From Candidatus Wallbacteria bacterium (GTDB taxonomy: Bacteria; Muiribacteriota; JAQTZZ01): a DNA stretch of 64,000 nucleotides. Numbering within the stretch: position 1 is the first letter of the stretch; each line of letters opens with the position of its first letter. The position numbers were made by a program, and so were the translations under genes. Positions 7,461-18,441 of the stretch are shown one piece after another. The notes under the pieces were generated by a model. It worked only from the letters and a program-made list of their open reading frames with translations. It was not told the DNA's origin and made no database searches. The stretch is from positions 1 through 64,000 of the forward strand of contig JAQTZZ010000003.1 in the NCBI GenBank assembly GCA_028687545.1, given 5' to 3'.

Positions 7461-9869
7461 ATGACTGAAGTATTCACCAACAGAGCCAAGAAAATCCTGT
7501 TCAGCGCTCAGGAGGAATCAGCTTTTCTCGGGAAATCTTACGTAGGCCCGGAACATCTCCTGCTGGCGATCGTCAAAGAAGCCGACGACGGGCTGAAGCG
7601 CTTGCTTGGAAACTTCAACCTCAGGTACAGCCATCTCAGGGTTGAGATCGAAGCACTCACTGCAAACACCAAGATCAAGGTAGCGGTTCATCGTGATCTG
7701 ACCCCAGCTGCCAAGCTGGTTTTGCGGAATGCAGTGGAAGAAGCCTACGCTTGTGGAGCCATGCAGGCCGACCTTGAGCATCTGATGATTGCTCTGCTCA
7801 AGCTGGATGAGGGTATTATTCCAGTACTTTTTCGTGAGATCAGGATTGAGCGGATCGAGATCATCAACGCCATCTACACCATCTCAAGCAATGACAAATC
7901 AGATAAGAAAAACCCGAAACCTTCTTCCATGCTCGACCGTTGCGGCATCAACCTGACAGCGGAGGCGATGGCTCAACGGCTGGACCCTGTGATCGGCCGC
8001 AAGACTGAAATCAACCGCATGATCAGGATTCTGGCGCGCCGCTCCAAGAACAACCCTGTGCTGATTGGAGATCCCGGAGTCGGAAAAACGGCAATTGTGG
8101 AGGGGCTGGCACAGAAGATCGTGAGTGGAGATGTACCCGAAACCCTTGATGGCAAACAGATTTATCAACTATCTCTTGCTTCACTGATTGCCGGAGCGAA
8201 ATTCAGGGGAGATTTTGAGGAACGGATAAAAAATCTGATCGATGAGATCAAGAAAGCCGGAAATCTGATCATCTTCATCGACGAAGTCCATATCATAGTT
8301 GGTGCCGGAGCTCCGGAGGGTGGCATGGATGCCGCCAATATTCTCAAGCCCGCTCTGGCCAGGGGAGAAATCCAGCTGATCGGAGCAACCACGATTGAAG
8401 AATACAGGCGATACATTGAAAAAGATATGGCTCTGGAACGGCGCCTTCAGCCGATTATGGTCGACGAGCCCTCAGTGCGGGAAACGGTCGAAATCCTATT
8501 CGGGCTTCGCAGTAGATTCGAGGAATTCCATAAAGTTTCGATTCTGGATGAAGCCCTGGAAAAAGCCGCACAATTCGCCTCGCGCTATCTGACCGACCGG
8601 TTCCTTCCGGACAAGGCAATCGACCTGATCGATGAAGCCGCGGCCCAGCTCAAGCTTGACTGCCGCCGTACCCCGGTTGAACTGCGTAAATTGCAGAAAG
8701 GACTCGTCTATATTCAGCAGGAAGAGGAAGAGGCCACCAGGGATCAGAAATACGAACTGGCCGCGATGAAACACTGCCAGGCGCTTGAATTGGAACAGAA
8801 AATCGAAATTCTTAAAAAGGAACTGATGAAAATCCAGGGCAGCGCACCGCAGCTTACCGCAGAACATGTCGCAGTTGCGGTCTCGGAATGGACCAAGATC
8901 CCGGTCCAGAAGCTTTGTGAACGGGAAATGGCGCAGATGCTCAATCTGAAACCAATGCTTTCCAGGGAAATCATCGGACAGGATGAAGCTCTGGATACAA
9001 TCGCTTCAGCCATCAAGCGTGCCAGGGTGCACCTTTCCAATCCCAACAGACCGCTTGGATCTTTCGTTTTTCTGGGACCATCCGGTGTGGGCAAGACTGA
9101 AACCGCCCGGGTGCTGGCTAGAGTTCTGTTCGACTCGGATGATGCACTGATCAGGATCGACATGTCTGAACTGATGGAAAAACATGCAGTCAGCCGCCTG
9201 ATCGGAGCCCCCCCGGGGTACATTGGCTATGAAAAGGGCGGCCAGCTGACTGAGCAGGTCAGGAGAAAACCGTATTCAGTGATTCTCTTCGATGAGATTG
9301 AAAAAGCCCATCCCGATGTATTCAATATTCTCCTGCAGATCCTGGAAGATGGGCGTTTAACCAGCTCCCAGGGGAAGATGGTTAATTTCAAGAATACCAT
9401 CATCATCATGACATCCAACATCGGGACCAGAAACATCAGCGAGAATTCCAGCATCGGATTCATGGATTTCAGCCGTGACAATCGGAAAGAGCTGGAAAAA
9501 ACTCTCACTAGAGAGTTGAAGAATCAGCTGAATCCTGAACTGATCAACCGCATTGATGAGATCATCATCTTTAACGCGCTTTCACTTGAAGACATCAGGA
9601 AGATAGCAGGAATCCAGTTCGCTGCAGTCCAGAAACGGCTGCTGGAAGAAAACATCAACCTGACTGTCAGCGATAATCTGCTCTCCTATCTTGCCAAACG
9701 GGCGCAGTCTGAAAAATATGGTGCGAGGCCACTGCGGAGACTGATGGAGCGGATGATTTGTGATTTTCTGGCTGAGACCATGCTGGAGGGGAACCTCTCC
9801 ACTGGAGACGAAGTCAAGCTGGAATTCGATCATATAGCTGAAAAAATTCTGATCAAGACCACAGAATGA
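7461..9869 (+). CDS. clpC: ATP-dependent Clp protease ATP-binding subunit ClpC
   Basis: This 802-residue AAA+ unfoldase feeds substrates to ClpP. Residues 1-150 are the double Clp N domain ([31 protein letters not shown]). The first ATPase ring has Walker A GDPGVGKT (203-210) and Walker B FIDEVH. A short UVR-like coiled coil around 430-465 ([18 protein letters not shown]) marks ClpC rather than ClpB, which has a long M domain. The second ring has GPSGVGKT (from 539) and [16 protein letters not shown]. An IGF loop (SSIGFMD), used to dock ClpP, is present near residue 670. Length is normal for ClpC. It lies 1 bp after the TPR gene, and its stop overlaps the start of the FlbD-like gene. No clpP or mcsAB is in view. 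Confidence 0.95.
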   Translation: MTEVFTNRAKKILFSAQEESAFLGKSYVGPEHLLLAIVKEADDGLKRLLGNFNLRYSHLRVEIEALTANTKIKVAVHRDLTPAAKLVLRNAVEEAYACGAMQADLEHLMIALLKLDEGIIPVLFREIRIERIEIINAIYTISSNDKSDKKNPKPSSMLDRCGINLTAEAMAQRLDPVIGRKTEINRMIRILARRSKNNPVLIGDPGVGKTAIVEGLAQKIVSGDVPETLDGKQIYQLSLASLIAGAKFRGDFEERIKNLIDEIKKAGNLIIFIDEVHIIVGAGAPEGGMDAANILKPALARGEIQLIGATTIEEYRRYIEKDMALERRLQPIMVDEPSVRETVEILFGLRSRFEEFHKVSILDEALEKAAQFASRYLTDRFLPDKAIDLIDEAAAQLKLDCRRTPVELRKLQKGLVYIQQEEEEATRDQKYELAAMKHCQALELEQKIEILKKELMKIQGSAPQLTAEHVAVAVSEWTKIPVQKLCEREMAQMLNLKPMLSREIIGQDEALDTIASAIKRARVHLSNPNRPLGSFVFLGPSGVGKTETARVLARVLFDSDDALIRIDMSELMEKHAVSRLIGAPPGYIGYEKGGQLTEQVRRKPYSVILFDEIEKAHPDVFNILLQILEDGRLTSSQGKMVNFKNTIIIMTSNIGTRNISENSSIGFMDFSRDNRKELEKTLTRELKNQLNPELINRIDEIIIFNALSLEDIRKIAGIQFAAVQKRLLEENINLTVSDNLLSYLAKRAQSEKYGARPLRRLMERMICDFLAETMLEGNLSTGDEVKLEFDHIAEKILIKTTE

Positions 9870-10060
9870 TTCTGACAAACCTGAACGGAAAGAAATTGAA
9901 CTTACGCCCCAGCGAGATAGAATCATTCCATGACGAATCTGGAATCACGATTCTGACTACCAGGGACAGGAAGACTTATAAAATAAAAGAGGATTCTGAA
10001 CTGATCGAGCGGATGTTTCTTGAAGAAAGAACCCGCCGCGGATACCGGGGCGGGCTCTAA
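9866..10060 (+). CDS. FlbD-family small protein
   Basis: This 64-residue protein ([20 protein letters not shown]...) matches the pattern of the small FlbD family: an N-terminal LNG[K]xxxLNxxxIE strand followed by a TxxxGKxYxVKE-like strand (here TRDRKTYKIKED). FlbD is often encoded with motility genes, but its biochemical role is poorly defined. Its ATG overlaps the clpC TGA, which suggests translational coupling. No flagellar or chemotaxis gene is in the window. The name rests on pattern similarity in a very short protein. Confidence 0.6.
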   Translation: MILTNLNGKKLNLRPSEIESFHDESGITILTTRDRKTYKIKEDSELIERMFLEERTRRGYRGGL

Positions 10061-10078
10061 CGGACGATTCCCTTTTTT

Positions 10079-10210
10079 CTAGCCATTGTTTTCACGGACC
10101 CTGTCAAGCATTTCATCCTGCTTGGCTGTGAATTTGCAGGGAAGATGTACTACTTCGTCCTTGTGCATAGTCCAGCAATTGTCGTCTTTCTGGCAGTGCG
10201 GGCATTTCAT
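10079..10210 (-). CDS. 43-residue Cys-rich small protein
   Basis: A short frame reads from ATG at 10210 to TAG at 10079-10081. It has an excellent ribosome site (GAGGAGG, 6 bp before ATG). The protein opens MKCPHCQKDDNCWTMHKDE and has four Cys (3, 6, 12, 25) and three His (5, 16, 22), so it could bind zinc as a minimal ribbon or be a small redox peptide. It is convergent with the FlbD-like gene, 18 bp away, and is preceded by a long inverted repeat at 10232-10288. I recognise no family. Confidence 0.65.
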   Translation of the reverse strand: MKCPHCQKDDNCWTMHKDEVVHLPCKFTAKQDEMLDRVRENNG

Positions 10211-10231
10211 GGCTTACCTCCTCGATACTCG

Positions 10232-10288
10232 ATTAAGAGTCTCTAACAAAATTTTTTAAATGAAATACATTTTGTAGAGACTCTTAAT
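10232..10288. repeat. 57-bp inverted repeat between divergent genes
   Basis: The left arm ATTAAGAGTCTCTAACAAAAT pairs with the right arm ATTTTGTAGAGACTCTTAAT, with one unpaired base and about 16 AT-rich bases between. It lies upstream of both the 43-aa gene (minus) and the exported protein at 10376 (plus). It could be an operator, a bidirectional terminator or a short mobile remnant. The perfect 12-14 bp outer arms make chance unlikely. Confidence 0.7.
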
Positions 10289-10375
10289 TTCTATCGGAAG
10301 AACTGGAAAAAAGTCTAAGGGGTAGTGAAATTTATTTTAAATTAAATTCTGTTTTCTGCCGATTTTTTAGGAGTC

Positions 10376-11179
10376 ATGCCAAAATTTTCTTTTTTTAGAA
10401 TCCTGCTCCTGCTTCCAGGTATTGCATTGCTCTTCCTGACTATTGATGGAATCGGAGCTTCTCCAGCTGATCCCTTCCGGCAAAATGGCGATCCGAAATG
10501 CCTGCAGTTGTTCATATCGCTTTCCAGGCTGAACAGGGCGCTGACTGAACTGAATTCCGCTGAGCGGATGCTGGCCTATCCCGAGCGGAAGCTTACTGAA
10601 TCACGGAAAATCCGCTATGCGTTCCTGTCGGAAACACAAAAAGAAGTGGACAGCTGCCTGCAAATCTGCCATGAGCTGAAATCCAGGTCTGCCGGTTTCG
10701 ATGAGCGGATGCTCGAAATCGCCTCACTCTGGAAGGAATGGAAGGCGATCCTGGACAAGCTGATTGACGAATCGGTCGAGAGGGACCGCTTACTGGCTGA
10801 AGGCGCCGCGCTCTCAAAACTTACCAGTCTCGATGGCCAGATTGGATCGACTATTGAAGAATCACAGAAAATCTATCTGGTGCTTGTGGAAACCATGGAA
10901 AAAGCCGCTGATGCAGCCGAGAGACAACTCCTGAAAGTCGAATCTGACGAGCCTCAGCCAAACCGGACTGGAATTTTTGTTGTTTTCCTCAGCATGCTGG
11001 TCCTGGGATATTTTCTGGGCAGAATGAAAAATTACGATGGAGTCTGTCTCTCTGGATTCAGGGATAATCCAACGGATACCCTGCGTGACACTGTGTCAAA
11101 AATTATGGTTGCCGTAAATTCTCAAATCGACGGGTTGAATCGCCTGATCGCCAGATGCGATGCCGGTGAAAAACAATAA
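10376..11179 (+). CDS. exported coiled-coil protein with a C-terminal membrane segment
   Basis: This is 267 residues with a clear ribosome site (AGGAG). Residues 1-30 are a signal peptide or anchor (ILLLLPGIALLFLTI). Residues 40-195 are charged helices typical of a coiled coil, with two close Cys residues near 84-88. A second hydrophobic segment lies at about 200-218 (GIFVVFLSMLVLGYFLG), then a short helical tail. No known family is recognised. It would sit in the inner membrane with a periplasmic coiled coil if the first segment is cleaved. It is monocistronic and convergent with eno. Confidence 0.6.
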   Translation: MPKFSFFRILLLLPGIALLFLTIDGIGASPADPFRQNGDPKCLQLFISLSRLNRALTELNSAERMLAYPERKLTESRKIRYAFLSETQKEVDSCLQICHELKSRSAGFDERMLEIASLWKEWKAILDKLIDESVERDRLLAEGAALSKLTSLDGQIGSTIEESQKIYLVLVETMEKAADAAERQLLKVESDEPQPNRTGIFVVFLSMLVLGYFLGRMKNYDGVCLSGFRDNPTDTLRDTVSKIMVAVNSQIDGLNRLIARCDAGEKQ

Positions 11180-11209
11180 AAGATGAGACAGGCCAGTGCC
11201 TGTCTCATC
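11163..11209 (-). terminator. rho-independent terminator of eno
   Basis: A perfect 12-bp stem GATGAGACAGGC / GCCTGTCTCATC with a 4-base loop lies at 11182-11209. Read on the minus strand it is followed by TTTTATTGTTTTT, the uridine tract expected after eno. In the plus direction no T-run follows, but the stem could still stop transcripts of the gene ending at 11179. Confidence 0.8.
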
Positions 11210-11242
11210 ATTACGGATGCTTAAATCGACAATTAAGGGCGG

Positions 11243-12682
<1,440 letters not shown>

Positions 12683-12700
12683 TTACAATTAGGAGCAGCC

Positions 12701-15010
12701 ATGTCTGTCGGCAAGTCGGTAGCCAGGAAAGATGCACTGGAAAAAGTCAGGGGAACTGAGAAGTTCGTAGCGGACCTCAGGCTTCCAGGAATGCTTTATG
12801 CAAAGATGGTGATGAGCTCATCTGCTCATGCTCAGATAAATCTCAAGGGTATCTCCGACCGGAAGCTCCGGAAAAACACGCTCATCCTGACTGCAGCGGA
12901 CATCCCAGGGAAAAACATCCTGCCTCTGGTTTTTTCGGACATGCCGTTTCTACCGGTAGCTGAAGTTAATTTCCACGGCCAGCCCATAGCCTTGATCGCT
13001 GCAGAAGATAAAAATACGCTGATTGATGCAGTCAGGGCTTACAAGGTGGAATACATGCCCCTTCCAGCCGTTCTCTCCATCGAAGACGCTCTGAAGAAGG
13101 ACGCCCCCAGGGTTTATGGTACAGATAATATTTTCAAATCATACAGGATCGTCAAAGGCAATGCGCACGAAGCTTTCAAGCAAGCTCCTCGGATCGCTGA
13201 AGATACCTACCGCACTCCTTATCAGGAGCATGCCTATCTGGAAACACAAGGCATGCTTGCAGTCCCCGACTCTGACGGCAGCATGACTGTCTATGGCTCC
13301 ATGCAGTGCCCGTTTTACGTGCGGGACGCCGTGGCCTCGATACTGGGGCTGCCGCTCTCCAAGGTGCGGATCATTCAGGCTGCCACAGGTGGAGGATTCG
13401 GCGGCAAGGAAGATATCCCTTCGCTGATGGCTGCCTATGCATCGCTGCTCTCGTGGAAATCCGGCAGACCTGTACAGCTTGTGCTCTCGCGAGAAGAAGA
13501 CCTGATCTTCTCCAGCAAGCGCCACCCGAGCATTACACACTACAGAACCGCTTACGACGAACAGGGGCGGATCAAAGCTGTGATAGTAAAATATTATTTA
13601 AACGCGGGAGCCTATGCCACTCTCTCGCCGGTCGTGCTCTGGCGGGGGACAGTGCATGCCGCGGGCCCCTATCGGATTGACAATGTGCTGGTCGAGACAT
13701 ATGCGGTGGCCACTAATCTGGTGCCCTGCGGCGCTTACCGGGGTTTCGGGACGCCGCAGATCCTGTTTGCTCATGAAAGCCAGCTGGACGAGATAGCTCA
13801 CTCGCTGGGCAGGGATCCTCTGGAAATACGCAGGATCAACCTGATTTCCGAAGGCGATACCACTGCCACAAATCAGAAACTGACGGAATCTGTGGGAGCC
13901 AGGGAAACGCTGGAAAAAGCCTTGAAAAGCAGCGGCTACAAACAGAAGATTTTTGAATTTAAGAACAATCCGGGAAAAGAGGAATGGCGAAAAGGCATCG
14001 GCTTATCCACTGTTTTTTATGGAGTGGGGCTGGGAGCCGGCGGCAAACACCTGGACCGAAGCGGAGCTTTTGTCCAGCTGAATGCAGACGGCAGCGCAGA
14101 AGTGGCTGCAGGCAACACAGAGATGGGGCAGGGATATAAAACCGTAATCGCCCAGATTGCCGCATCGGAACTTGGGATCAGTTACGAGCGGGTCCGGATC
14201 CTGGATGTCGATTCCAGCCGCGTCCCTGACTCTGGCCCTACTGTAGCTTCCAGAGCCACATTCATGTCCGGGAACGCTGTGATCGTCGCTTGCCGTGAGC
14301 TCAAGACGAGGCTCCTGCCGGCACTTTCGGAAAAATTCTCCACCAGTGTTTCTGCCCCTGATGTTTTGTGGAAAAACGATAAAGTGATTCAGATTGCCAC
14401 AGGCAGGGAAATTGAGCTGCAGGAGCTCGCGAAATTTGCTCTTTACGAGAAAAAGACCGGCTTGTCGACTGTGGGATGGTATGTTGCTCCCAACACGACC
14501 TTTGACAATGAAAACGGGCAGGGAGATGCCTATTTCACATATTCCTATGCCACCAATATTGCGGAAGTGGCTGTAAATCTTAGAACCGGTGAAATTAAAG
14601 TGGAGCGGATCACTGCCTGCCATGAGATCGGGAAAGCTATCAATCCTCAGCAGGTTGAAGGCCAGATTCAGGGCGGCACTCTGCAGGGCGCAGGTTACGC
14701 CACCTGCGAAGAAATACTGCACGACAATGGTCTGATGAAGACTACCGGCTTTTCAACTTACATCATTCCCACTGTGCTCGATGCTCCTGAAATCGTACCC
14801 TTGATTGCTGAAAAACCATACAGCCAGGGTCCATACGGCGGGAAAGGGTTTGGAGAATTACCGCTGATGGGTGTGGCTCCTGCAATCACCAATGCAGTCA
14901 GGAATGCTACGGGTGTTAAATTCTGTCAGATACCACTTACTCCTGAGAGAGTTTTTCAGCAACTGAAAGATGCGAACCAAGCCATTTTAAAAACGGCAAA
15001 AAAGAATTAG
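12701..15010 (+). CDS. molybdenum hydroxylase large subunit (xanthine dehydrogenase/aldehyde oxidase family)
   Basis: This is 769 residues with ribosome site AGGAG. It matches the molybdopterin-binding large subunit of the XdhA/CoxL family: an N-terminal a/b-hammerhead (residues 1-110, KVRGTEKFVADLRLPGMLYA), then the cofactor domain with GGGFGGKEDIPS, VPCGAYRGFGTPQ, GNTEMGQGYKT and, near the C-terminus, GGKGFGELPLMG, whose Glu is the general base in the family. These enzymes hydroxylate purines, aldehydes or N-heterocycles. They normally need FAD and [2Fe-2S] subunits. Neither is encoded here: eno is upstream and hisS is 8 bp downstream. Partners must be elsewhere, or the protein is a variant such as a selenium-dependent hydroxylase. 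The substrate cannot be told from sequence. Confidence 0.88.
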   Translation: MSVGKSVARKDALEKVRGTEKFVADLRLPGMLYAKMVMSSSAHAQINLKGISDRKLRKNTLILTAADIPGKNILPLVFSDMPFLPVAEVNFHGQPIALIAAEDKNTLIDAVRAYKVEYMPLPAVLSIEDALKKDAPRVYGTDNIFKSYRIVKGNAHEAFKQAPRIAEDTYRTPYQEHAYLETQGMLAVPDSDGSMTVYGSMQCPFYVRDAVASILGLPLSKVRIIQAATGGGFGGKEDIPSLMAAYASLLSWKSGRPVQLVLSREEDLIFSSKRHPSITHYRTAYDEQGRIKAVIVKYYLNAGAYATLSPVVLWRGTVHAAGPYRIDNVLVETYAVATNLVPCGAYRGFGTPQILFAHESQLDEIAHSLGRDPLEIRRINLISEGDTTATNQKLTESVGARETLEKALKSSGYKQKIFEFKNNPGKEEWRKGIGLSTVFYGVGLGAGGKHLDRSGAFVQLNADGSAEVAAGNTEMGQGYKTVIAQIAASELGISYERVRILDVDSSRVPDSGPTVASRATFMSGNAVIVACRELKTRLLPALSEKFSTSVSAPDVLWKNDKVIQIATGREIELQELAKFALYEKKTGLSTVGWYVAPNTTFDNENGQGDAYFTYSYATNIAEVAVNLRTGEIKVERITACHEIGKAINPQQVEGQIQGGTLQGAGYATCEEILHDNGLMKTTGFSTYIIPTVLDAPEIVPLIAEKPYSQGPYGGKGFGELPLMGVAPAITNAVRNATGVKFCQIPLTPERVFQQLKDANQAILKTAKKN

Positions 15011-15018
15011 GAGGATAA

Positions 15019-16278
15019 ATGATCACGAAACCCAAGGGAACAAACGATATTTTACCCGGCGACAGTTATCGCTGGCATCATCTGGAAGAAAAGATAAGGG
15101 AGATAACCCGTTGTTTCGGTTACAGGGAAATCCGCACTCCGATTTTTGAATCCACAGAGCTTTTTGTCAGGGGTGTGGGTGACGGGACTGACATTGTGGA
15201 AAAGGAAATGTATACTTTTGACGACCGCGGCAATCGTTCCATGACTTTGAGACCAGAGGGTACGGCTTCGGCGGTCCGCAGCTACATCGAGCATGGCCTG
15301 GACAAGCAGGAGGAACGCTGCAAGCTCTATTACGTAGGTCCTATGTTCAGATACGAACGGCCCCAGGCCGGCAGATTCCGGCAGCATTATCAGTTTGGGC
15401 TTGAGATTTTCGGTGAATCTTCTCCCTGGGCGGATGTGGAGATTTTCTCACTGATCAACAACCTTTACAAATCCCTGGGCCTTCAGAATCTTTCCATTAA
15501 CATCAATTCAGTGGGTTGCCGTGAATGCAGAGTGCATTACATGGAAAGCTTGAAGAAGTTCCTGGAGATCAATCTGAAATCTCTCTGTGAAGACTGCAAC
15601 CGGAGGTATCATAAGAATCCGCTCAGGACACTGGATTGCAAGAACGAAGGCTGCCACGAGCTGCTGCTTGAAGCTCCCCAGTCCCTGTCATACATCTGTG
15701 ATGACTGCAAGGCTCATTTTGAAGGTGTCAGGCATGGCCTGGACATTCTGGGCATCAAGTACGAGATCGCGCCTTCCCTTGTAAGAGGGCTGGATTATTA
15801 TACCAAGACAGTGTTCGAATTCGTGTCCAGCTCCCTCGGCGCACAGAACGCAGTCGGGGGTGGGGGACGCTACGACAACCTGATCAAGGAACTGGGCGGT
15901 CCGGACATTCCGGCAGTCGGCTTCGCGGCCGGAATAGAGCGCATCCTGCTCACCATGGACGCCGACGAAGTGGTGATTCCAGACAGCGACCTGATCGAAC
16001 TGAGGGTGATCGCCCTGGACGAGAAATCCCTGGAAGTCAGCTTTCGCCTGACCCAGGATCTTAGAAAAATGGGTTTAAAGGTGGATATGGATTTCAGAGG
16101 AAAAAGCCTGAAGGCTCAGCTGCGCAGTTCGGATAAGCGCAGAGAGTTGTTCGCCCTGATCATCGGGGAGAATGAGCTGCGCGAGCGCAAGGCCAAGCTT
16201 AAGGACCTCAATCACAAGAAAGAATTCGATGTGCAGCTGGACGATCTGGCCCTGATCTGCAAACTGATCAGAGGCTGA
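15019..16278 (+). CDS. hisS: histidyl-tRNA synthetase
   Basis: This 419-residue class II synthetase charges tRNA-His. Motif 1 region, TLRPEGTASAVRSYIEHG, the motif-2 loop MFRYERPQAGRFRQHYQFG and the His-specific block LVRGLDYYTKTVFEF are all present. The GGGGRYDNL and GFAAGIERI (motif 3) segments complete the core, followed by the anticodon-binding domain. A Cys-rich stretch (about 176-232; CEDCNRRYH, CKNEGCHE, CDDCKAHF) looks like a zinc-binding insertion found in some bacterial HisRS. It has a strong AGGAGG ribosome site and starts 8 bp after the hydroxylase gene. Confidence 0.97.
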   Translation: MITKPKGTNDILPGDSYRWHHLEEKIREITRCFGYREIRTPIFESTELFVRGVGDGTDIVEKEMYTFDDRGNRSMTLRPEGTASAVRSYIEHGLDKQEERCKLYYVGPMFRYERPQAGRFRQHYQFGLEIFGESSPWADVEIFSLINNLYKSLGLQNLSININSVGCRECRVHYMESLKKFLEINLKSLCEDCNRRYHKNPLRTLDCKNEGCHELLLEAPQSLSYICDDCKAHFEGVRHGLDILGIKYEIAPSLVRGLDYYTKTVFEFVSSSLGAQNAVGGGGRYDNLIKELGGPDIPAVGFAAGIERILLTMDADEVVIPDSDLIELRVIALDEKSLEVSFRLTQDLRKMGLKVDMDFRGKSLKAQLRSSDKRRELFALIIGENELRERKAKLKDLNHKKEFDVQLDDLALICKLIRG

Positions 16279-16283
16279 TAATA

Positions 16284-18047
16284 ATGATTAAACGGACTCA
16301 ATATTGCGGAGAAGTGACTGAAAAGCTTATTGGTAAAATCGTGACTGTCAACGGCTGGGTGCATAAACGGCGTGACCTCGGCAGCCTGATTTTTATCCTT
16401 GTACGCGACAGATCCGGACTGGTTCAGGTTGTGTTCGACCCCTCGGACAATGAAACCCTGTGCGGAAGCGCAGCTGAACTCAGTCCGGAATTCGTAGTTT
16501 CCATTTCCGGCATGGTGGCAGCCAGGACCCCGGAAAATGTGAACCCTTCAATGCATACGGGTAAGGTCGAAATCAGAGCCTCAGGGCTTGAAATTCTTAA
16601 CAGGAGCGAAACTCCGCCCTTCGTAATCGACGAACGGGAGACAGCCAGTGAAAATGTGCGGCTCAAATACCGTTACCTGGACTTGCGGCGACCCAATCTA
16701 ACCAGGAACATGATTTTTCGTTCCAGTTTCGGGCATTGCCTGAGGGATTTCCTGATCAACGAGGGTTTCCTGGAAGTGGAAACTCCGATCATGATCAAAA
16801 GCACACCTGAAGGAGCCAGGGATTATCTTGTTCCCAGCCGCGTACAGCCCGGGAAATTTTATGCCCTGCCGCAGTCTCCGCAGCTCATGAAACAGCTGCT
16901 GATGGTTGCCGGCATGGAGCGTTACTTCCAGTTTTCCCGCTGCTTCCGCGATGAGGACCTGCGGGCCGACAGGCAGCCGGAATTCACCCAGATCGACCTG
17001 GAAATGAGCTTTGTGGACGAAGAGGATGTTTATGAACTGTGCGAAAAGCTGATTGTGCATGGACTGGAAAAGGCCTGTGGCCGGAAGGTGGAGCGGCCTT
17101 TCCTGCGCCTCTCATACGAAGAAGCCATCGAGCGTTTCGGTTCGGATAAGCCTGACCTGCGCTATGGGCTCGAAATCCTGGATCTGGCGGCTGAAGTGGC
17201 AGGATCTGAATTCCAGGTGTTCCAGAAGGTGCTGGAAAAGAAGGGGAAGATCGGAGCCCTGGCCTTGAATCCGGTAAATCAGTATTCGCGGAAAAACATC
17301 ACTGAATTCGAGGAAATTTTAAAGAAAGAATACAAAATCGGCGGCCTGGCCTTTGTTAAAGTCGATTCAGGAAAACTGGACGGCGGCATTGCCAAATTCC
17401 TCTCAGCTGAGATCCAGGCGAAAATGATTAAAAAAAGCGGTCTCCAGACGGGTCTGATCTTCATAGTGGCTGATGAAAACCACGAGCGCGCCTGCTGCAG
17501 CCTCGGCCATCTGCGCAAAATCCTTGCAGACCGCGAGAACCTGATTACAGACAAGTCAGCGCTGAAATTTCTCTGGGTCAACCGTTTCCCGCTTTTTGAG
17601 CTGGATGACACAGGGAATTACACGCCCAAGCATCATATTTTCTCGCATCCGCGCGAAGAGGACATGCAGTTTATTGAATCCGAGCCATTGAAAGTGCACG
17701 GAAAGCTTTATGACATGGTGTTGAACGGGACTGAGCTCGGCTCAGGTTCGATCAGGATCAATCATCGTGAGTTACAGAAACGGATGCTGAATGTAATCCG
17801 CATGTCTGATGCAGACGCTGAAATCCGCTTTGGATTCCTGCTGGAAGCTTTCAAATACGGGGCTCCGCCCCACGGAGGGTTCGCCTTCGGCTTCGACCGG
17901 CTGGTGATGATTCTCTTAGGTGAGACGAGCATCCGCGATGTGGTAGCCTTCCCTAAGACAGCCTCAGCCTCCTGCCTGATGACAGGCGCACCGGATTCAG
18001 TTGACCCGAAGCAGCTGGATGAACTGAAGATCAGTATAAAAACCTGA
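16284..18047 (+). CDS. aspS: aspartyl-tRNA synthetase
   Basis: This 587-residue class IIb synthetase charges tRNA-Asp and possibly tRNA-Asn. It has an N-terminal OB-fold anticodon domain (GWVHKRRDLGSLIFILVRDR), motif 2 FRDEDLRADRQPEFTQIDLE, the bacterial GAD insertion domain (about 290-415), and motif 3 GFAFGFDRLVMILLGE followed by IRDVVAFPK. Length is normal for the bacterial type. It starts 5 bp after hisS, forming the common hisS-aspS pair. No gatCAB is in the window. Confidence 0.97.
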   Translation: MIKRTQYCGEVTEKLIGKIVTVNGWVHKRRDLGSLIFILVRDRSGLVQVVFDPSDNETLCGSAAELSPEFVVSISGMVAARTPENVNPSMHTGKVEIRASGLEILNRSETPPFVIDERETASENVRLKYRYLDLRRPNLTRNMIFRSSFGHCLRDFLINEGFLEVETPIMIKSTPEGARDYLVPSRVQPGKFYALPQSPQLMKQLLMVAGMERYFQFSRCFRDEDLRADRQPEFTQIDLEMSFVDEEDVYELCEKLIVHGLEKACGRKVERPFLRLSYEEAIERFGSDKPDLRYGLEILDLAAEVAGSEFQVFQKVLEKKGKIGALALNPVNQYSRKNITEFEEILKKEYKIGGLAFVKVDSGKLDGGIAKFLSAEIQAKMIKKSGLQTGLIFIVADENHERACCSLGHLRKILADRENLITDKSALKFLWVNRFPLFELDDTGNYTPKHHIFSHPREEDMQFIESEPLKVHGKLYDMVLNGTELGSGSIRINHRELQKRMLNVIRMSDADAEIRFGFLLEAFKYGAPPHGGFAFGFDRLVMILLGETSIRDVVAFPKTASASCLMTGAPDSVDPKQLDELKISIKT

Positions 18048-18391
18048 GCTTTCTAGCCTGAAATAACCTGCCTTATTGCTCAAATAATGGCATTCAATGT
18101 TTCGCACTATCTCCCGTCAACCAGCGTCTAAATTTCATAGGAGCTTCAGCATAGTGGGGAAAGCTGGTATCCATCCTCTCCTAGAATCCGGCATAAAGCA
18201 GATGCCTGTTCGCAATTTTTAAATTTAAACATTGGGTGTCGCAAGTTATTAATACGAATATCAACTTGCATAATGGTTGGTTCGAATACAATATAAGTAT
18301 ATCCACTTCATGCAAGAGGTTATAGTTACAATTGGGGTGACAGGCAAAGTCAAAGTTGATTAATAGATTCAATACTATGGGTGAATAATAG
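18048..18391. other. AT-rich non-coding stretch upstream of the toxin-antitoxin genes
   Basis: About 340 bp with no supported gene. A 7-bp stem GCAAGTT/AACTTGC (about 18241-18269) is the only structure I see. No clear terminator for aspS is visible. The composition is much more AT-rich than aspS, which suggests a junction to foreign DNA. Confidence 0.4.
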
Positions 18392-18420
18392 TTGACAAGT
18401 AATTAAGTATAAGTTATAAT
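18392..18420 (+). promoter_or_regulatory. perfect-consensus sigma70 promoter of the TA operon
   Basis: TTGACA (18392-18397), a 17-bp spacer and TATAAT (18415-18420) match the consensus exactly. Transcription would start near 18427, leaving a leader of about 15 nt that contains GAGG before the GTG start at 18442. Such a strong promoter fits a TA operon repressed by its own antitoxin. The surrounding AAGTATAAGTTATAA could hold the operator. Confidence 0.85.
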
Positions 18421-18441
18421 GAAATTGATGAGGTTAAGAAG

